A stretch of DNA of 64,000 bases from Aquitalea denitrificans (GTDB taxonomy: Bacteria > Pseudomonadota > Gammaproteobacteria > Burkholderiales > Chromobacteriaceae): positions 4,438,302-4,502,301 of the forward strand of contig NZ_CP047241.1 in NCBI RefSeq assembly GCF_009856625.1. Reading direction: 5' to 3'. The position numbers and the translations under genes are program-made. The notes under the pieces are model-generated. The model saw only the letters and a list, made by a program, of their open reading frames with translations. It was not told where the DNA came from and ran no database searches. This document shows positions 1-7,642 of this stretch, in pieces (positions within the stretch are counted from its first letter, which is position 1; each line of letters begins with the position of its first letter).

Positions 1-257
1 TACTATCACTATTTAATCCGTACTCCCTGATTGATACCGTAGTCATCATAGGATCAATAAGCGGTGCAAAGGGGCCAGATATTAGATGGTACTTTGCATT
101 TGGCACAATGGCAGCATCCTTGATTTGGTTTACACTTCTTGCCATTATCACACGTACATTCCGTCCTCTTTTTTCTCGACCATTAATGTGGACAATCCTT
201 GATATTGTCATTTCTTTAATAATGTTTTATTTATCGTTCAAACTATTAGTTGATTAA
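1..257 (+). CDS. LysE/ArgO-family amino-acid exporter, C-terminal part
   Basis: The open frame enters from the left edge (codons start at base 3) and stops with TAA at 255-257. It reads FNPYSLIDTVVIIGSIS near the start, matching the conserved LNPHxYLDTVVLxG segment of LysE/ArgO inner-membrane exporters. A hydrophobic helix follows (AASLIWFTLLAIITR), and a final membrane helix closes the protein. Family members export arginine or lysine. The piece is very AT-rich (15 G/C in 181-240 by hand count), unlike the high-GC genes from 892 on, which suggests a different origin. Substrate is not decidable from a C-terminal fragment. Confidence 0.8.
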   Translation, partial: LSLFNPYSLIDTVVIIGSISGAKGPDIRWYFAFGTMAASLIWFTLLAIITRTFRPLFSRPLMWTILDIVISLIMFYLSFKLLVD

Positions 258-379
258 TATTTGATCTTATCCATTCTAATGCCAACACTCCAGTGCCCGA
301 TCAATTATTTTGACTTGGGCTACATTATCAACTGGCAGCCAGCTACGCAAATGCCCAAGGACTTCGCAAGGAGTACATT

Positions 380-676
380 ATGATTTCGAAGTCGGTATGG
401 ATTGCAATTATTATGTTTGCAATCGCTGGAATTCTATATGTGCTATTTTGAAGTTATGAACCTGTATTTCATGAAAAGCTTGAATGTTTGGGTGAGCTTG
501 GTGGATTGCCAAGACAGAAAATAGAACAGGCACTAGGTAAGCAAAACTCTATCATTATACATGGGGATAGCTGGTTCTTGTTACAATGGCTGGTTGACGG
601 TACCCATTTAGCGCTGCTGTTTAATTCAGAAGGCATTTGTCTGGGGATTTCTCATTATTTCCGAGCGGATGACTAA
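380..676 (+). pseudogene. Small membrane-anchored protein gene split by an in-frame TGA
   Basis: An ATG at 380 lies behind AAGGAG and opens a 23-codon frame encoding a single hydrophobic segment (MISKSVWIAIIMFAIAGILY...). It stops at TGA 449-451. The same frame then stays open to TAA-terminated 676, giving about 75 more codons including HGDSWFLLQWLVDGTHLALLF. The two halves look like one roughly 99-residue protein with an N-terminal anchor and a soluble tail. I do not recognise the family. The simplest reading is a nonsense mutation (TGA from TGG or CGA). A sequencing error, or separate use of the 23-residue peptide, is possible. A TTG at 488 could restart the second half but has no obvious ribosome site. 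Confidence 0.55.
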
Positions 677-891
677 AAATCCTCGGTGGTCTTATGTTTT
701 ATTTTCATCATGCATGATGCTGGACAGCTAAGTCACGTCGTAACTACTGATTGTTACCCTGTCGGTAGCAGTTTACTTCTGGTGCAACTTAATTAATAAG
801 TTTTGGGAAAATATACGCCTCTCAATTGGCATGGCATTCAAGCAGGCCGAACAGCAAACACTTATCCGGCCCGCCTCATTATCTTGTCAAA
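677..891. other. AT-rich intergenic stretch, no gene seen
   Basis: No frame here looks coding. Composition shifts from AT-rich to the high-GC background near 830-890, marking the edge of the atypical patch at the left of the window. CACGCAC-G-GTGCGTG at the right edge spans the stop codon of the next (minus-strand) gene and is only a weak hairpin. Confidence 0.5.
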
Positions 892-2508
892 TCACGCACG
901 GTGCGTGGCCGGAGTAAAGCTGCCCGCCTGCGCCATGCGCCACATGCGGCCATAGAACTCGGCCTTGATGTCACTGCCCAGCAGCTCGCCCGGCTGCAGG
1001 AACACATGCAGCTGCGAGTAGAGGCGGATTTCGGTATCGCTTACCCTGCGTACCAGATGGTGGGCTTCCAGTTGTTCCGGATGGGTGAGGCCGGCGGCGG
1101 CCAGCATCTCGGCCAGCGCATGCAGGGTATTGCGGTGGAAGTGATACACCCGCTCGGCCTTGTCCGGCACCACCAGTGCGCGCTGGCGCAGCGGGTCCTG
1201 TGTGGCCACGCCGGTGGGGCAGCGGTTGGTGTGGCAGCTCTGGCTCTGGATGCAGCCCACGGCAAACATGAAGCCACGGGCGGAATTGACCCAGTCGGCC
1301 CCGATGGCCAGCACGCTGGCAATATCGAAGGCGCTGATGATCTTGCCGCTGGCACCCAGCTTGATCTTGTCGCGCAGATTCAGCCCCACCAGGGTGTTGT
1401 GTACGAACAGCAGGCCCTCGCGCAGCGGCACGCCAATGTGGTCGGTAAACTCCAGCGGAGCCGCGCCGGTGCCGCCTTCCTTGCCGTCCACCACGATGAA
1501 ATCCGGCAGGATGCCGCTTTCCAGCATGGCCTTGGCAATGGCCATGAACTCCCACGGATGGCCCAGGCAAAACTTGAAACCTACCGGCTTGCCGCCGGAC
1601 AGCTCACGCAGCCGGGCAATGAAGGCCATCATCTCCAGCGGGGTGGAAAACGCGCTGTGGCTGGAGGGCGATACGCAATCCTGCCCCAGCGGCACGCCAC
1701 GGGTGGCGGCAATTTCCGGCGTCACCTTGTGCTTGGGCAGAATGCCGCCGTGGCCGGGCTTGGCACCCTGACTGAGCTTGATCTCGATCATCTTCACCTG
1801 CGGGTTTTGCGCCTGTCTGGCAAAGCGCTCCGGGTCGAAATGGCCCTGCTCGTCACGGCAGCCAAAGTAGCCGCTGCCCAGTTCCCATACCAGATCGCCG
1901 CCGTGTTCCAGGTGATAGGGGCTGATGCTGCCTTCGCCGGTATCGTGGTAGAAACCGCCCTGGCTGGCGCCCTGATTGAGTGCGCGGATGGCATTGGCGC
2001 TGAGCGCGCCAAAGCTCATGGCAGAAATATTGAATACCGAGGCGGAGTAGGGCTGCCGGCATTGCGGGCCGCCAATCTGCACCCTGAACCCGGCCGGGTC
2101 GCTGCGCGGGGCTGGGCGGATGGAGTGACTGATGAATTCGAAGCCGCTGCCATACACATCCAGCAGGGTGCCGAAGGGTTTGTCGGCCTGGGTGTTCTTG
2201 GAACGGGCGTAAACCAGCGAGCGCTGGTCACGCGAGAAGGGCAGCTGTTCGCCATCGGCTTCCAGCAGGTACTGGCGGATTTCCGGGCGGATGGCTTCCA
2301 CCAGATAGCGGATATTGCCCAGCACCGGGTAGTTGCGCCGCACGGCGTGGCGGGTTTGTGTCAGGTCCAGCACGCCCAACAGGCTGAGGGCCATGGCGGC
2401 AAGGGTGAAGGGCCACAGCCATTCGATCTGGTGCAATACCAGGCCGATCAGGCTGAACAGGATGCAGGCGACGAAAAAGGCATAGCGGCTGAGCAGGGAC
2501 AGGTTCAT
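892..2508 (-). CDS. FMN-binding glutamate synthase family protein
   Basis: The 538-residue product has two N-terminal membrane helices (about residues 8-48) followed by a GltB-like FMN/Fe-S synthase domain. Visible family signatures include FNISAMSFGALSANAIRALN, PGHGGILPKHKVTPEIA, a glycine-rich FMN segment VDGKEGGTGAAPLEF, and the cysteine cluster CIQSQSCHTNRCPTGVATQDP near the C-terminus, which corresponds to the iron-sulfur region of GOGAT. Stand-alone proteins of this kind lack the glutaminase domain and their substrate is unknown, so true glutamate synthesis should not be assumed. The start has GGAG six bases upstream. It lies downstream of a small conserved gene on the same strand. Confidence 0.88.
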   Translation of the reverse strand: MNLSLLSRYAFFVACILFSLIGLVLHQIEWLWPFTLAAMALSLLGVLDLTQTRHAVRRNYPVLGNIRYLVEAIRPEIRQYLLEADGEQLPFSRDQRSLVYARSKNTQADKPFGTLLDVYGSGFEFISHSIRPAPRSDPAGFRVQIGGPQCRQPYSASVFNISAMSFGALSANAIRALNQGASQGGFYHDTGEGSISPYHLEHGGDLVWELGSGYFGCRDEQGHFDPERFARQAQNPQVKMIEIKLSQGAKPGHGGILPKHKVTPEIAATRGVPLGQDCVSPSSHSAFSTPLEMMAFIARLRELSGGKPVGFKFCLGHPWEFMAIAKAMLESGILPDFIVVDGKEGGTGAAPLEFTDHIGVPLREGLLFVHNTLVGLNLRDKIKLGASGKIISAFDIASVLAIGADWVNSARGFMFAVGCIQSQSCHTNRCPTGVATQDPLRQRALVVPDKAERVYHFHRNTLHALAEMLAAAGLTHPEQLEAHHLVRRVSDTEIRLYSQLHVFLQPGELLGSDIKAEFYGRMWRMAQAGSFTPATHRA

Positions 2509-2542
2509 GCAGGCTCCGGCGGGCGTGGCTGAGGACAGATGC

Positions 2543-2573
2543 TGTGCGACCGGATGGTGGATCGGGTCGCACA
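2543..2573 (-). terminator. Hairpin between two minus-strand genes
   Basis: TGTGCGACC and GGTCGCACA form a perfect 9-bp stem with a 13-base loop. It lies between the small gene at 2633 and the start of the glutamate-synthase-like gene. There is no T-run, so termination is only one possibility. Confidence 0.4.
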
Positions 2574-2632
2574 GGGTGCTTCAGCTTAGCGTCCGGCGCG
2601 GGCTTGTGCCATGGCTGGCTGCATGGCCGGTT

Positions 2633-3040
2633 TCAGTGAAAGCGTACCGGCTCGCCTTGCAGGTTGAAGGCCAGGTAGCGGGAAACATCGCCACCGGTCT
2701 GGATGGTCTGGATCATGCGCTTGAGCGCCGCTTCAATATCGGCAGCCTCAGGCTGGCGACCGGCCTTGCCGTCCAGACAGGCGACAAACATGATCTGCCA
2801 CGGCTCGCCGATGCGGGCAGATTCGGCCTGCAGGCTGGCAAAATCCACCAGTTCGCTGGCTGCACGGTCCAGACACATGACGGGCAGCAGGATGCCACCT
2901 TCGCCACGGGCAAAGCGCTCGGCTTCTTGCGGTTGGTGGTCGTCATGCAGTACGGCCTTGGCAAATACCATCAGCAGATGCTGGGGTTCGGCTTGCTGGC
3001 GGGCTGCGCCCAGCAGAGCATTGAAATCGTGGATATCCAT
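2633..3040 (-). CDS. Small conserved protein (about 135 aa), function unknown
   Basis: The product begins MDIHDFNALLGAARQQAEPQ and is acidic and soluble, with no signal peptide or membrane segment. From memory, short relatives in Neisseriales and other betaproteobacteria carry the database label 'ribonucleotide reductase subunit alpha'. Nothing here resembles NrdA: it is far too short and lacks the catalytic cysteines and radical-transfer residues. That label should be treated as an error carried between databases. The ATG at 3040 is preferred over an in-frame GTG at 3052 because the MDI start fits the relatives I recall. No strong ribosome site supports either. Confidence 0.65.
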   Translation of the reverse strand: MDIHDFNALLGAARQQAEPQHLLMVFAKAVLHDDHQPQEAERFARGEGGILLPVMCLDRAASELVDFASLQAESARIGEPWQIMFVACLDGKAGRQPEAADIEAALKRMIQTIQTGGDVSRYLAFNLQGEPVRFH

Positions 3041-3215
3041 ACGGGTTGGCACTCGACAAGGTGGGTAGCGTCGAGTGTGCAGGCTTGGGCGGGGCCTTGG
3101 CTATTCACCGCAGTAACTAGTTATCCCCCGCAGAGGAATTAGGGCGCAACAAAGCGGGTGCGGCGGCGGTGTGCTCCATTTATGCTGGCAGCCATGACAA
3201 CAGGGAGGTGCGACG

Positions 3216-4076
3216 ATGAATCGCGATATGGCTGGACTGGTGCTGCTGGCGGCATTGTGGGGGGGCTCGTTTCTGTTCATGCGGGTGGCAGTGCCCGAGC
3301 TGGGGGCCTTTGCGCTGATTGCGCTGCGACTGGCACTGGCGGCACTGGTGTTGCTGCCGGTGCTGCTGCTGCGCGGTGGCCTGCCGCTGTGGCGGCAGCA
3401 TTGGCTGCGCATTGCCGTGGTGGGGGTTTTTCTGTCGGCACTGCCGTTTTGCCTGATCGCCTGGGCCAGCCTCAGCCTGCCTGCCGGTGTAGCGTCGGTA
3501 CTGAATGCTACCACGCCGTTGATGACGGCCTTGTGGGCGATACCGCTGGCGGGTGAGCGCATGACGCTGCCACGCGCAAGTGGCTTGCTGTTGGGTCTGG
3601 CTGGCGTGCTGGTATTGATGCTGGGACGTGGTGCCGCCTTCGATGTACAGACGGCGCTGCCGGTGCTGGCCATGCTGGGTGCCACGGCCTGCTATGGCTG
3701 GTCCGGTCACATGGCCAAGCGGTGGCTGCCGGGCCTGCCACCGCTGGTGACTGCTACCGGCAGTCTGTTCAGCGGTGCCGTGTTGGTCACGCCGCTGGCC
3801 TTGCTCAATCTGCCGGCGCAGCCGCCGTCACCCATGGTATGGGTTGCGGTGTTGCTGCTGGCATTGGGCTGTACCTCGCTGGCCTACCTGATCTTTTACC
3901 GGCTGATCGACCGGCTGGGGGCCACCCGTGCCAGCAGTGTCACCTATCTGGTGCCGGTGTTTGGCGTGTTGTGGGGGGCGATCTTCCTGCATGAGCCGGT
4001 AGGGCTGCTGATGCTGCTGGGTGGATTGCTGATTCTGGGTGGGGTGTTGCTGCTGGGCTGGCGGCGTCAGTCCTGA
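3216..4076 (+). CDS. DMT-superfamily (EamA) transporter
   Basis: The 286-residue protein is almost entirely hydrophobic. It consists of two tandem EamA repeats, about ten membrane helices, with the first repeat starting LLAALWGGSFLFMRVAVPELGAFALIALR and the second containing LAYLIFYRLIDRLGATRASSVTYLVPVFGVLWGAIFLHEP, typical of RhaT/YdcZ/EamA metabolite exporters. GGGAGG lies upstream of the ATG at a good distance. It ends 14 bases before the convergent histidine kinase gene. The substrate cannot be told from sequence. Confidence 0.9.
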   Translation: MNRDMAGLVLLAALWGGSFLFMRVAVPELGAFALIALRLALAALVLLPVLLLRGGLPLWRQHWLRIAVVGVFLSALPFCLIAWASLSLPAGVASVLNATTPLMTALWAIPLAGERMTLPRASGLLLGLAGVLVLMLGRGAAFDVQTALPVLAMLGATACYGWSGHMAKRWLPGLPPLVTATGSLFSGAVLVTPLALLNLPAQPPSPMVWVAVLLLALGCTSLAYLIFYRLIDRLGATRASSVTYLVPVFGVLWGAIFLHEPVGLLMLLGGLLILGGVLLLGWRRQS

Positions 4077-4090
4077 GCCACCAGCCGGCT

Positions 4091-5410
4091 TCAGGCGGCA
4101 GAGGCGCTGGCCAGCGGTAGCAGAATGCGCACGCGAAAGCCACCGTCTGCCTCATCGGCAAACTGCAGCTGGCCATGGTGTTGTTTCACCACGCGCGAAA
4201 CAATGGCAAGCCCAAGGCCGCTGCCGCCATCGGTGCCGCGGTGCTCGGCCAGGCGTTCAAACGGGGCCAGGGCCGACTCGCGCAGGGCGGCGGGAATGCC
4301 GGCACCATGGTCGATCACGCTCAGCACGGCCATGCCATCGCATTGGTCAATTTCCACCCGTACCGGCGGTTTGCCATAGCGGCGGGCGTTTTCCAGCAGG
4401 TTGGACAGCAGGCGTTCCAGTGCCAGTGCATCGGCCTGCAGCTCGGGTTCGGCATGGCGCAGCAGGCTGACATCCAGCCCGCTGCGGGCCAGGCGTGCCA
4501 CCACGCTGTCGGCCAGTTCGGCCAGTGCCACCGGTTCGAGCCGGGCCGATTCCTCGGCGCGGGCAAAGTCGATGAACTGGCGCACGATGCGCGACAGCTC
4601 GTCAATATCGGCCAGCATGTCCGGGGTGTCCGGGCTGGTGTCCTGCAATTCCAGCATCAGCTTCAGCCGGGTGAGCGGCGTGCGCAGGTCGTGCGACAGG
4701 CCGGCCAGCATCAGCCGGCGTTCACGGGCGGCACTGTCCAGCGCACTGGCCATGTGGTTGAAGCCGCGCGCCAGGGCGGCCAGTTCACGCGGGCCGTCCT
4801 CTTGCAGCGCCGGTGGCATATTGCCGCGCGCCAGTTCGCGCGAGGCATCCACCACCTTGCCGATGGGGCGGGTGATGCGCCAGGCCACCAGCGAGGCCAG
4901 CAAGGTTGCCAGCAAGGTGGCCAGCAAGGCGGCCTGCATCAATGAATAGATGGGGCGGTCGCTGTAGCGGCCAAAGGGAATCACCAGCCAGTAGGGGGTG
5001 TCCAGTACATGTACGTTCACCCACAGCTCGTTGCGGTCCTCGCGGTGCACCATGTAGCCGTGCACCGTGTCGTCCAGGCCCTTGCTCAGACGGCTGACCA
5101 GGCTGTCGGCCACGCGCGGCAGCTCGCGGTCGAATTGCTGGCGGGCGGAGGCCTCCTGCGGCAGCAGCCGTGGCAGGCCGGGGCGGTTGTAGCTGGCTAG
5201 GAAAACCGTGCGCTGCGCCGGGTTCATGTTGTCCATCGAACCTTCCAGAAAGGCCAGCGTGTCCACCACCTGTGCATACAGCTGCTTGTCCATCAGCTTG
5301 TGACGCTCGCCTGCCGCAATGTATACGGTGACTACCTGGGTGGTGACCACCACCACCACCACCAGCACGATCAGGCGAAACAGCAGGGAACCGGTAATGC
5401 GTCGCAGCAC
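4091..5410 (-). CDS. envZ: EnvZ-type sensor histidine kinase
   Basis: The 439-residue inner-membrane kinase has a first membrane helix (about 10-30), a periplasmic region (about 31-155), a second helix (about 157-177), HAMP (about 178-232), a dimerisation domain with the phospho-acceptor H240 in LAGLSHDLRTPLTRL, and an ATPase domain with N341 (LLSNLLENARRYG), DHGAGIP (367-373) and GSGLGLAI (396-403). It starts with GTG, three bases after the stop of the OmpR-type regulator, so the two are one operon. Domain order and the near-EnvZ H-box support the EnvZ assignment. The stimulus in this organism is not known; it need not be osmolarity. Confidence 0.88.
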   Translation of the reverse strand: MLRRITGSLLFRLIVLVVVVVVTTQVVTVYIAAGERHKLMDKQLYAQVVDTLAFLEGSMDNMNPAQRTVFLASYNRPGLPRLLPQEASARQQFDRELPRVADSLVSRLSKGLDDTVHGYMVHREDRNELWVNVHVLDTPYWLVIPFGRYSDRPIYSLMQAALLATLLATLLASLVAWRITRPIGKVVDASRELARGNMPPALQEDGPRELAALARGFNHMASALDSAARERRLMLAGLSHDLRTPLTRLKLMLELQDTSPDTPDMLADIDELSRIVRQFIDFARAEESARLEPVALAELADSVVARLARSGLDVSLLRHAEPELQADALALERLLSNLLENARRYGKPPVRVEIDQCDGMAVLSVIDHGAGIPAALRESALAPFERLAEHRGTDGGSGLGLAIVSRVVKQHHGQLQFADEADGGFRVRILLPLASASAA

Positions 5411-5413
5411 CGC

Positions 5414-6139
5414 TTACTCCCGTTCGCTGCCGTCAGGCACGAAGACATAGCCATAGCCCCATACCGTCTGGATGAAGCGCAGCGGGCTGTCGCCACCTTC
5501 CAGCGTCTTGCGCAGGCGCGAGATGTGCACGTCGATACTGCGGTCCAGCGATTCGCCATTGCCCTTGCCCAGTGCCATCTCCATCAGCTGTTCACGGGTG
5601 AGCGGGCGACGCGGGTGGGTGGCCAGTACGGTGAGCACGGCAAATTCGGCGGTGGTCAGCGACAGTACCTGCTGGCTCTTTTGCAATTCGCGGCGACCCA
5701 GATTGAGCTGGAAGTCGCCAAATTCGATGATTTCGTCGGATTCGTGGCGGGCGGCCAATGCCGGCGTGGCATGATGACGGCGCAATACCGACTGGATGCG
5801 CGCCGTCAGTTCGCGCGGATTAAAGGGCTTGGGCAGATAATCGTCGGCACCCATTTCCAGACCCAGGATACGGTCCACATCTTCACCGCGTGCAGTTAGC
5901 ATGATGACCGGTACGGTCTCGCCCTGGGCGCGCAGGCGGCGTACCACGGCCAAGCCGTCGTCGCCGGGCATCATCACGTCCAGCACCATCAGGTCCGGGC
6001 GGTTGCGGGCCAGTTTGCGGTCCAGTTCGCGTGCATCTGGCAGGGTATCCACCACATAGCCTTGCTGGCCCAGATAGCGGGTGAGCAGCTCGCGCAGCTT
6101 GGCGTCGTCGTCGACGATGAGAATCTTGTTGTGTTCCAT
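5414..6139 (-). CDS. ompR: OmpR-type response regulator
   Basis: The 241-residue product has a receiver domain with phospho-acceptor D54 (LMVLDVMMPGDDG) and conserved K104 (YLPKPFNP), then a winged-helix DNA-binding domain (about 140-236) ending RFIQTVWGYGYVFVPDG. The receiver and linker match OmpR closely. AAGGAA lies seven bases before the ATG. It is transcribed ahead of the EnvZ-type kinase and divergently from a small exported protein, with a candidate OmpR-like binding site between them, which fits autoregulation plus control of the neighbour. Confidence 0.9.
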   Translation of the reverse strand: MEHNKILIVDDDAKLRELLTRYLGQQGYVVDTLPDARELDRKLARNRPDLMVLDVMMPGDDGLAVVRRLRAQGETVPVIMLTARGEDVDRILGLEMGADDYLPKPFNPRELTARIQSVLRRHHATPALAARHESDEIIEFGDFQLNLGRRELQKSQQVLSLTTAEFAVLTVLATHPRRPLTREQLMEMALGKGNGESLDRSIDVHISRLRKTLEGGDSPLRFIQTVWGYGYVFVPDGSERE

Positions 6140-6270
6140 GATGTTTTCCTTGGTGACCGGGGCAAGCGCGATCCGGCCCGCATGCTGATGGCAAAGCTTA
6201 ACCTGCCCCGGCCCGGCAGGCGATGGGGGATCATGAATTTATGTGTCAACGCTGACGGGCATTCACATAA

Positions 6271-6288
6271 GTTAACATTTGGTAACAT
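6271..6288. promoter_or_regulatory. Candidate OmpR-like box
   Basis: GTTAACATTTGGTAACAT contains two direct half-sites (GTTAACAT and GTAACAT) about ten bases apart, resembling the tandem GTTACAT-like half-sites bound by OmpR. It sits in the divergent spacer, 132 bases from the ompR start and 67 bases from the start of the 74-residue exported protein. Inference only; binding is not shown. Confidence 0.5.
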
Positions 6289-6354
6289 GCGGCACACGGT
6301 TGCGCAAAAGCGGGCTTCTAGACTGCAAGCGTGTCCTGCCTGCCGGAGATCATC

Positions 6355-6582
6355 ATGATGAATAAGCCACTGATTTTAATGGTAGTTGCTGTTTCTGCCC
6401 TGGCGCTGTCGCCACTGGCCAGTGCCACCGAGCATGGTGGCAATGGTGCGGATATCCGTGAAGCCCGCCAGATGGCGCTGGCGCAGTCCGGGTCGTCTGG
6501 CGTGGTGGTACCGGTCGAAGCGACCGGCAGCCAGTCGGCGGTCATGTCCGATACCATGCGCCGCCCGACAGGCGAGAAATAA
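6355..6582 (+). CDS. Small exported protein (75 aa), unknown function
   Basis: Two adjacent ATGs (6355, 6358) follow GGAG at 6345-6348. The first 22 or so residues form a clear signal peptide ending LSPLASA before TEHGGNG. The mature part is only about 50 residues, with no cysteine and no recognisable domain. It starts the plus-strand run of three small exported genes and is divergent from ompR, so it is a likely target of that regulator. Family unknown to me. Confidence 0.6.
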   Translation: MMNKPLILMVVAVSALALSPLASATEHGGNGADIREARQMALAQSGSSGVVVPVEATGSQSAVMSDTMRRPTGEK

Positions 6583-6649
6583 TATTGTCGGCGCCCAAGG
6601 CGCTTCTCTCCACCCGCCTTCTGCCGCGATTCCCAAGCATCGCCGTGGC

Positions 6650-6671
6650 AGGAGGCCTGATGTCAGGTTAA
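6650..6671 (+). promoter_or_regulatory. AGGAGG with a three-codon minimal ORF before the next gene
   Basis: AGGAGG (6650-6655) is followed after four bases by ATG TCA GGT TAA (6660-6671). The main ATG at 6681 is nine bases further on and has no good ribosome site of its own. This could be a coupling or re-initiation element, or simply chance. Confidence 0.35.
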
Positions 6672-6680
6672 AATAAAGCC

Positions 6681-7058
6681 ATGAAGTACCATGCCATTTA
6701 TGTCTTGCTGTTTGCCACGGTGACGGCTTGCGCCTTGCCGGCGGCGGCACAGGGCCCGAATGGCCCGGAAGATGGCGTGACGGAGTTTCCGCATTTTCCC
6801 CGCCCGTCGGCGGGTGAGGAACGCCGTTTGCGCAATCTGCGTCTGAAGGAGGCGGTGCAGGCCGGTGATTTGTCGCCGGAAGATGCACGACGGCTGCAGC
6901 GCAAGCATCTGCCGCCGGGCTTGCCATCAGGTGGCGCTGGCGGGCCAGACCGGTTTGCGCCGGATGGTTTTTCCCGTCCGCCATTGCCGCCGCCGGGGCA
7001 GCGCAACTTCTGGCGTGACAAACGGCAAAAGTCGCAGGAGCAGTACCAGAACGATTGA
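6681..7058 (+). CDS. Exported proline-rich small protein, unknown function
   Basis: The 125-residue product has a signal peptide (cleavage probable after LPAAA at about residue 23). A charged segment LRNLRLKEAVQAGDLSPEDARRLQRK follows, reminiscent of the helical periplasmic proteins that contain 'LSPEEA/ARRL' motifs, and then a Pro/Gly-rich tail ending in a basic QRNFWRDKRQKSQEQYQND. No cysteine in the mature part. It lies between two other small exported genes, ten bases before the cysteine-repeat protein. I cannot assign a function. Confidence 0.6.
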   Translation: MKYHAIYVLLFATVTACALPAAAQGPNGPEDGVTEFPHFPRPSAGEERRLRNLRLKEAVQAGDLSPEDARRLQRKHLPPGLPSGGAGGPDRFAPDGFSRPPLPPPGQRNFWRDKRQKSQEQYQND

Positions 7059-7067
7059 GCCGGCTGC

Positions 7068-7592
7068 ATGGGTAGCCGGAGATTGCCAGTGGCAAGGATC
7101 ACGGCCTTGAACAAAGCTTGGGGAATGTGGAATAGCGGTAGCCGGTTGGCTGGAATGGCCATGCTGGTGTCGGCAATGTGGTCGGTGGCCGTATTGGCGG
7201 CACCGGATTGCAACAAGGCAATGGCACCGCAACGTTGTGCCAGTTACCGTCAGGGCTGGCTTAGCTGCAATGACATGGCAGAAGGGGCACGCCGATCCTG
7301 CATCGAGCAGTACACGCCAGCACTCAGTTGCAAGCGCAGCCGCGATGCACGCCATTGCGAAGCCCTGCAGGCCGCACAGACGGCATGTGATGGCAGTGAA
7401 GGCCAGGCAAGACGCAGCTGTGTGCGCGAGCAGTTGCCTGCTCCCGATTGTAGTCGGGCTACCAGCAAGGCACGTTGTGAACAACGTGCCGCTGCCGAAT
7501 TGAACTGCGCGGAAAACGCTGGTCAGCAGGGGCGCGAATGTGTGCGCAAGGCGCTGATTCCGGTACCTGCTGCGCTGCCTGCCGGGCACTGA
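7068..7592 (+). CDS. Exported protein with three 40-residue cysteine repeats
   Basis: After a signal-like hydrophobic segment ending VAVLAA, the mature chain is three tandem repeats, each with cysteines spaced C-x8-C-x9-C-x10-C and nine residues to the next repeat, without a single indel. Repeat starts read DCNKAMAPQRC, SCKRSRDARHC and DCSRATSKARC; repeat ends read RRSCIEQ, RRSCVRE and GRECVRK. Twelve cysteines in a periplasmic or secreted chain suggest disulfides or metal binding. The start is uncertain: ATG 7068 has no ribosome site, GTG 7089 has GGAG eight bases upstream, and ATG 7125 gives the most normal signal peptide. I do not recognise the family. Confidence 0.65.
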   Translation: MGSRRLPVARITALNKAWGMWNSGSRLAGMAMLVSAMWSVAVLAAPDCNKAMAPQRCASYRQGWLSCNDMAEGARRSCIEQYTPALSCKRSRDARHCEALQAAQTACDGSEGQARRSCVREQLPAPDCSRATSKARCEQRAAAELNCAENAGQQGRECVRKALIPVPAALPAGH

Positions 7593-7642
7593 GTCCCGGC
7601 AGTCGCTCCTTAACCTCTGTTGGCTTTACCTTGCGTGGCGTA

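Noticed and set aside
449..451. TGA as a selenocysteine codon
   Set aside because: No SECIS-like hairpin is evident right after the codon and the residues around it do not resemble known selenoproteins; a nonsense mutation is simpler.
826..2532. Long open frame on the plus strand over the glutamate-synthase-like gene
   Set aside because: It is antisense to a gene with clear family motifs; its translation is low-complexity Gln/His/Ala/Gly-rich text typical of the reverse strand of high-GC genes.
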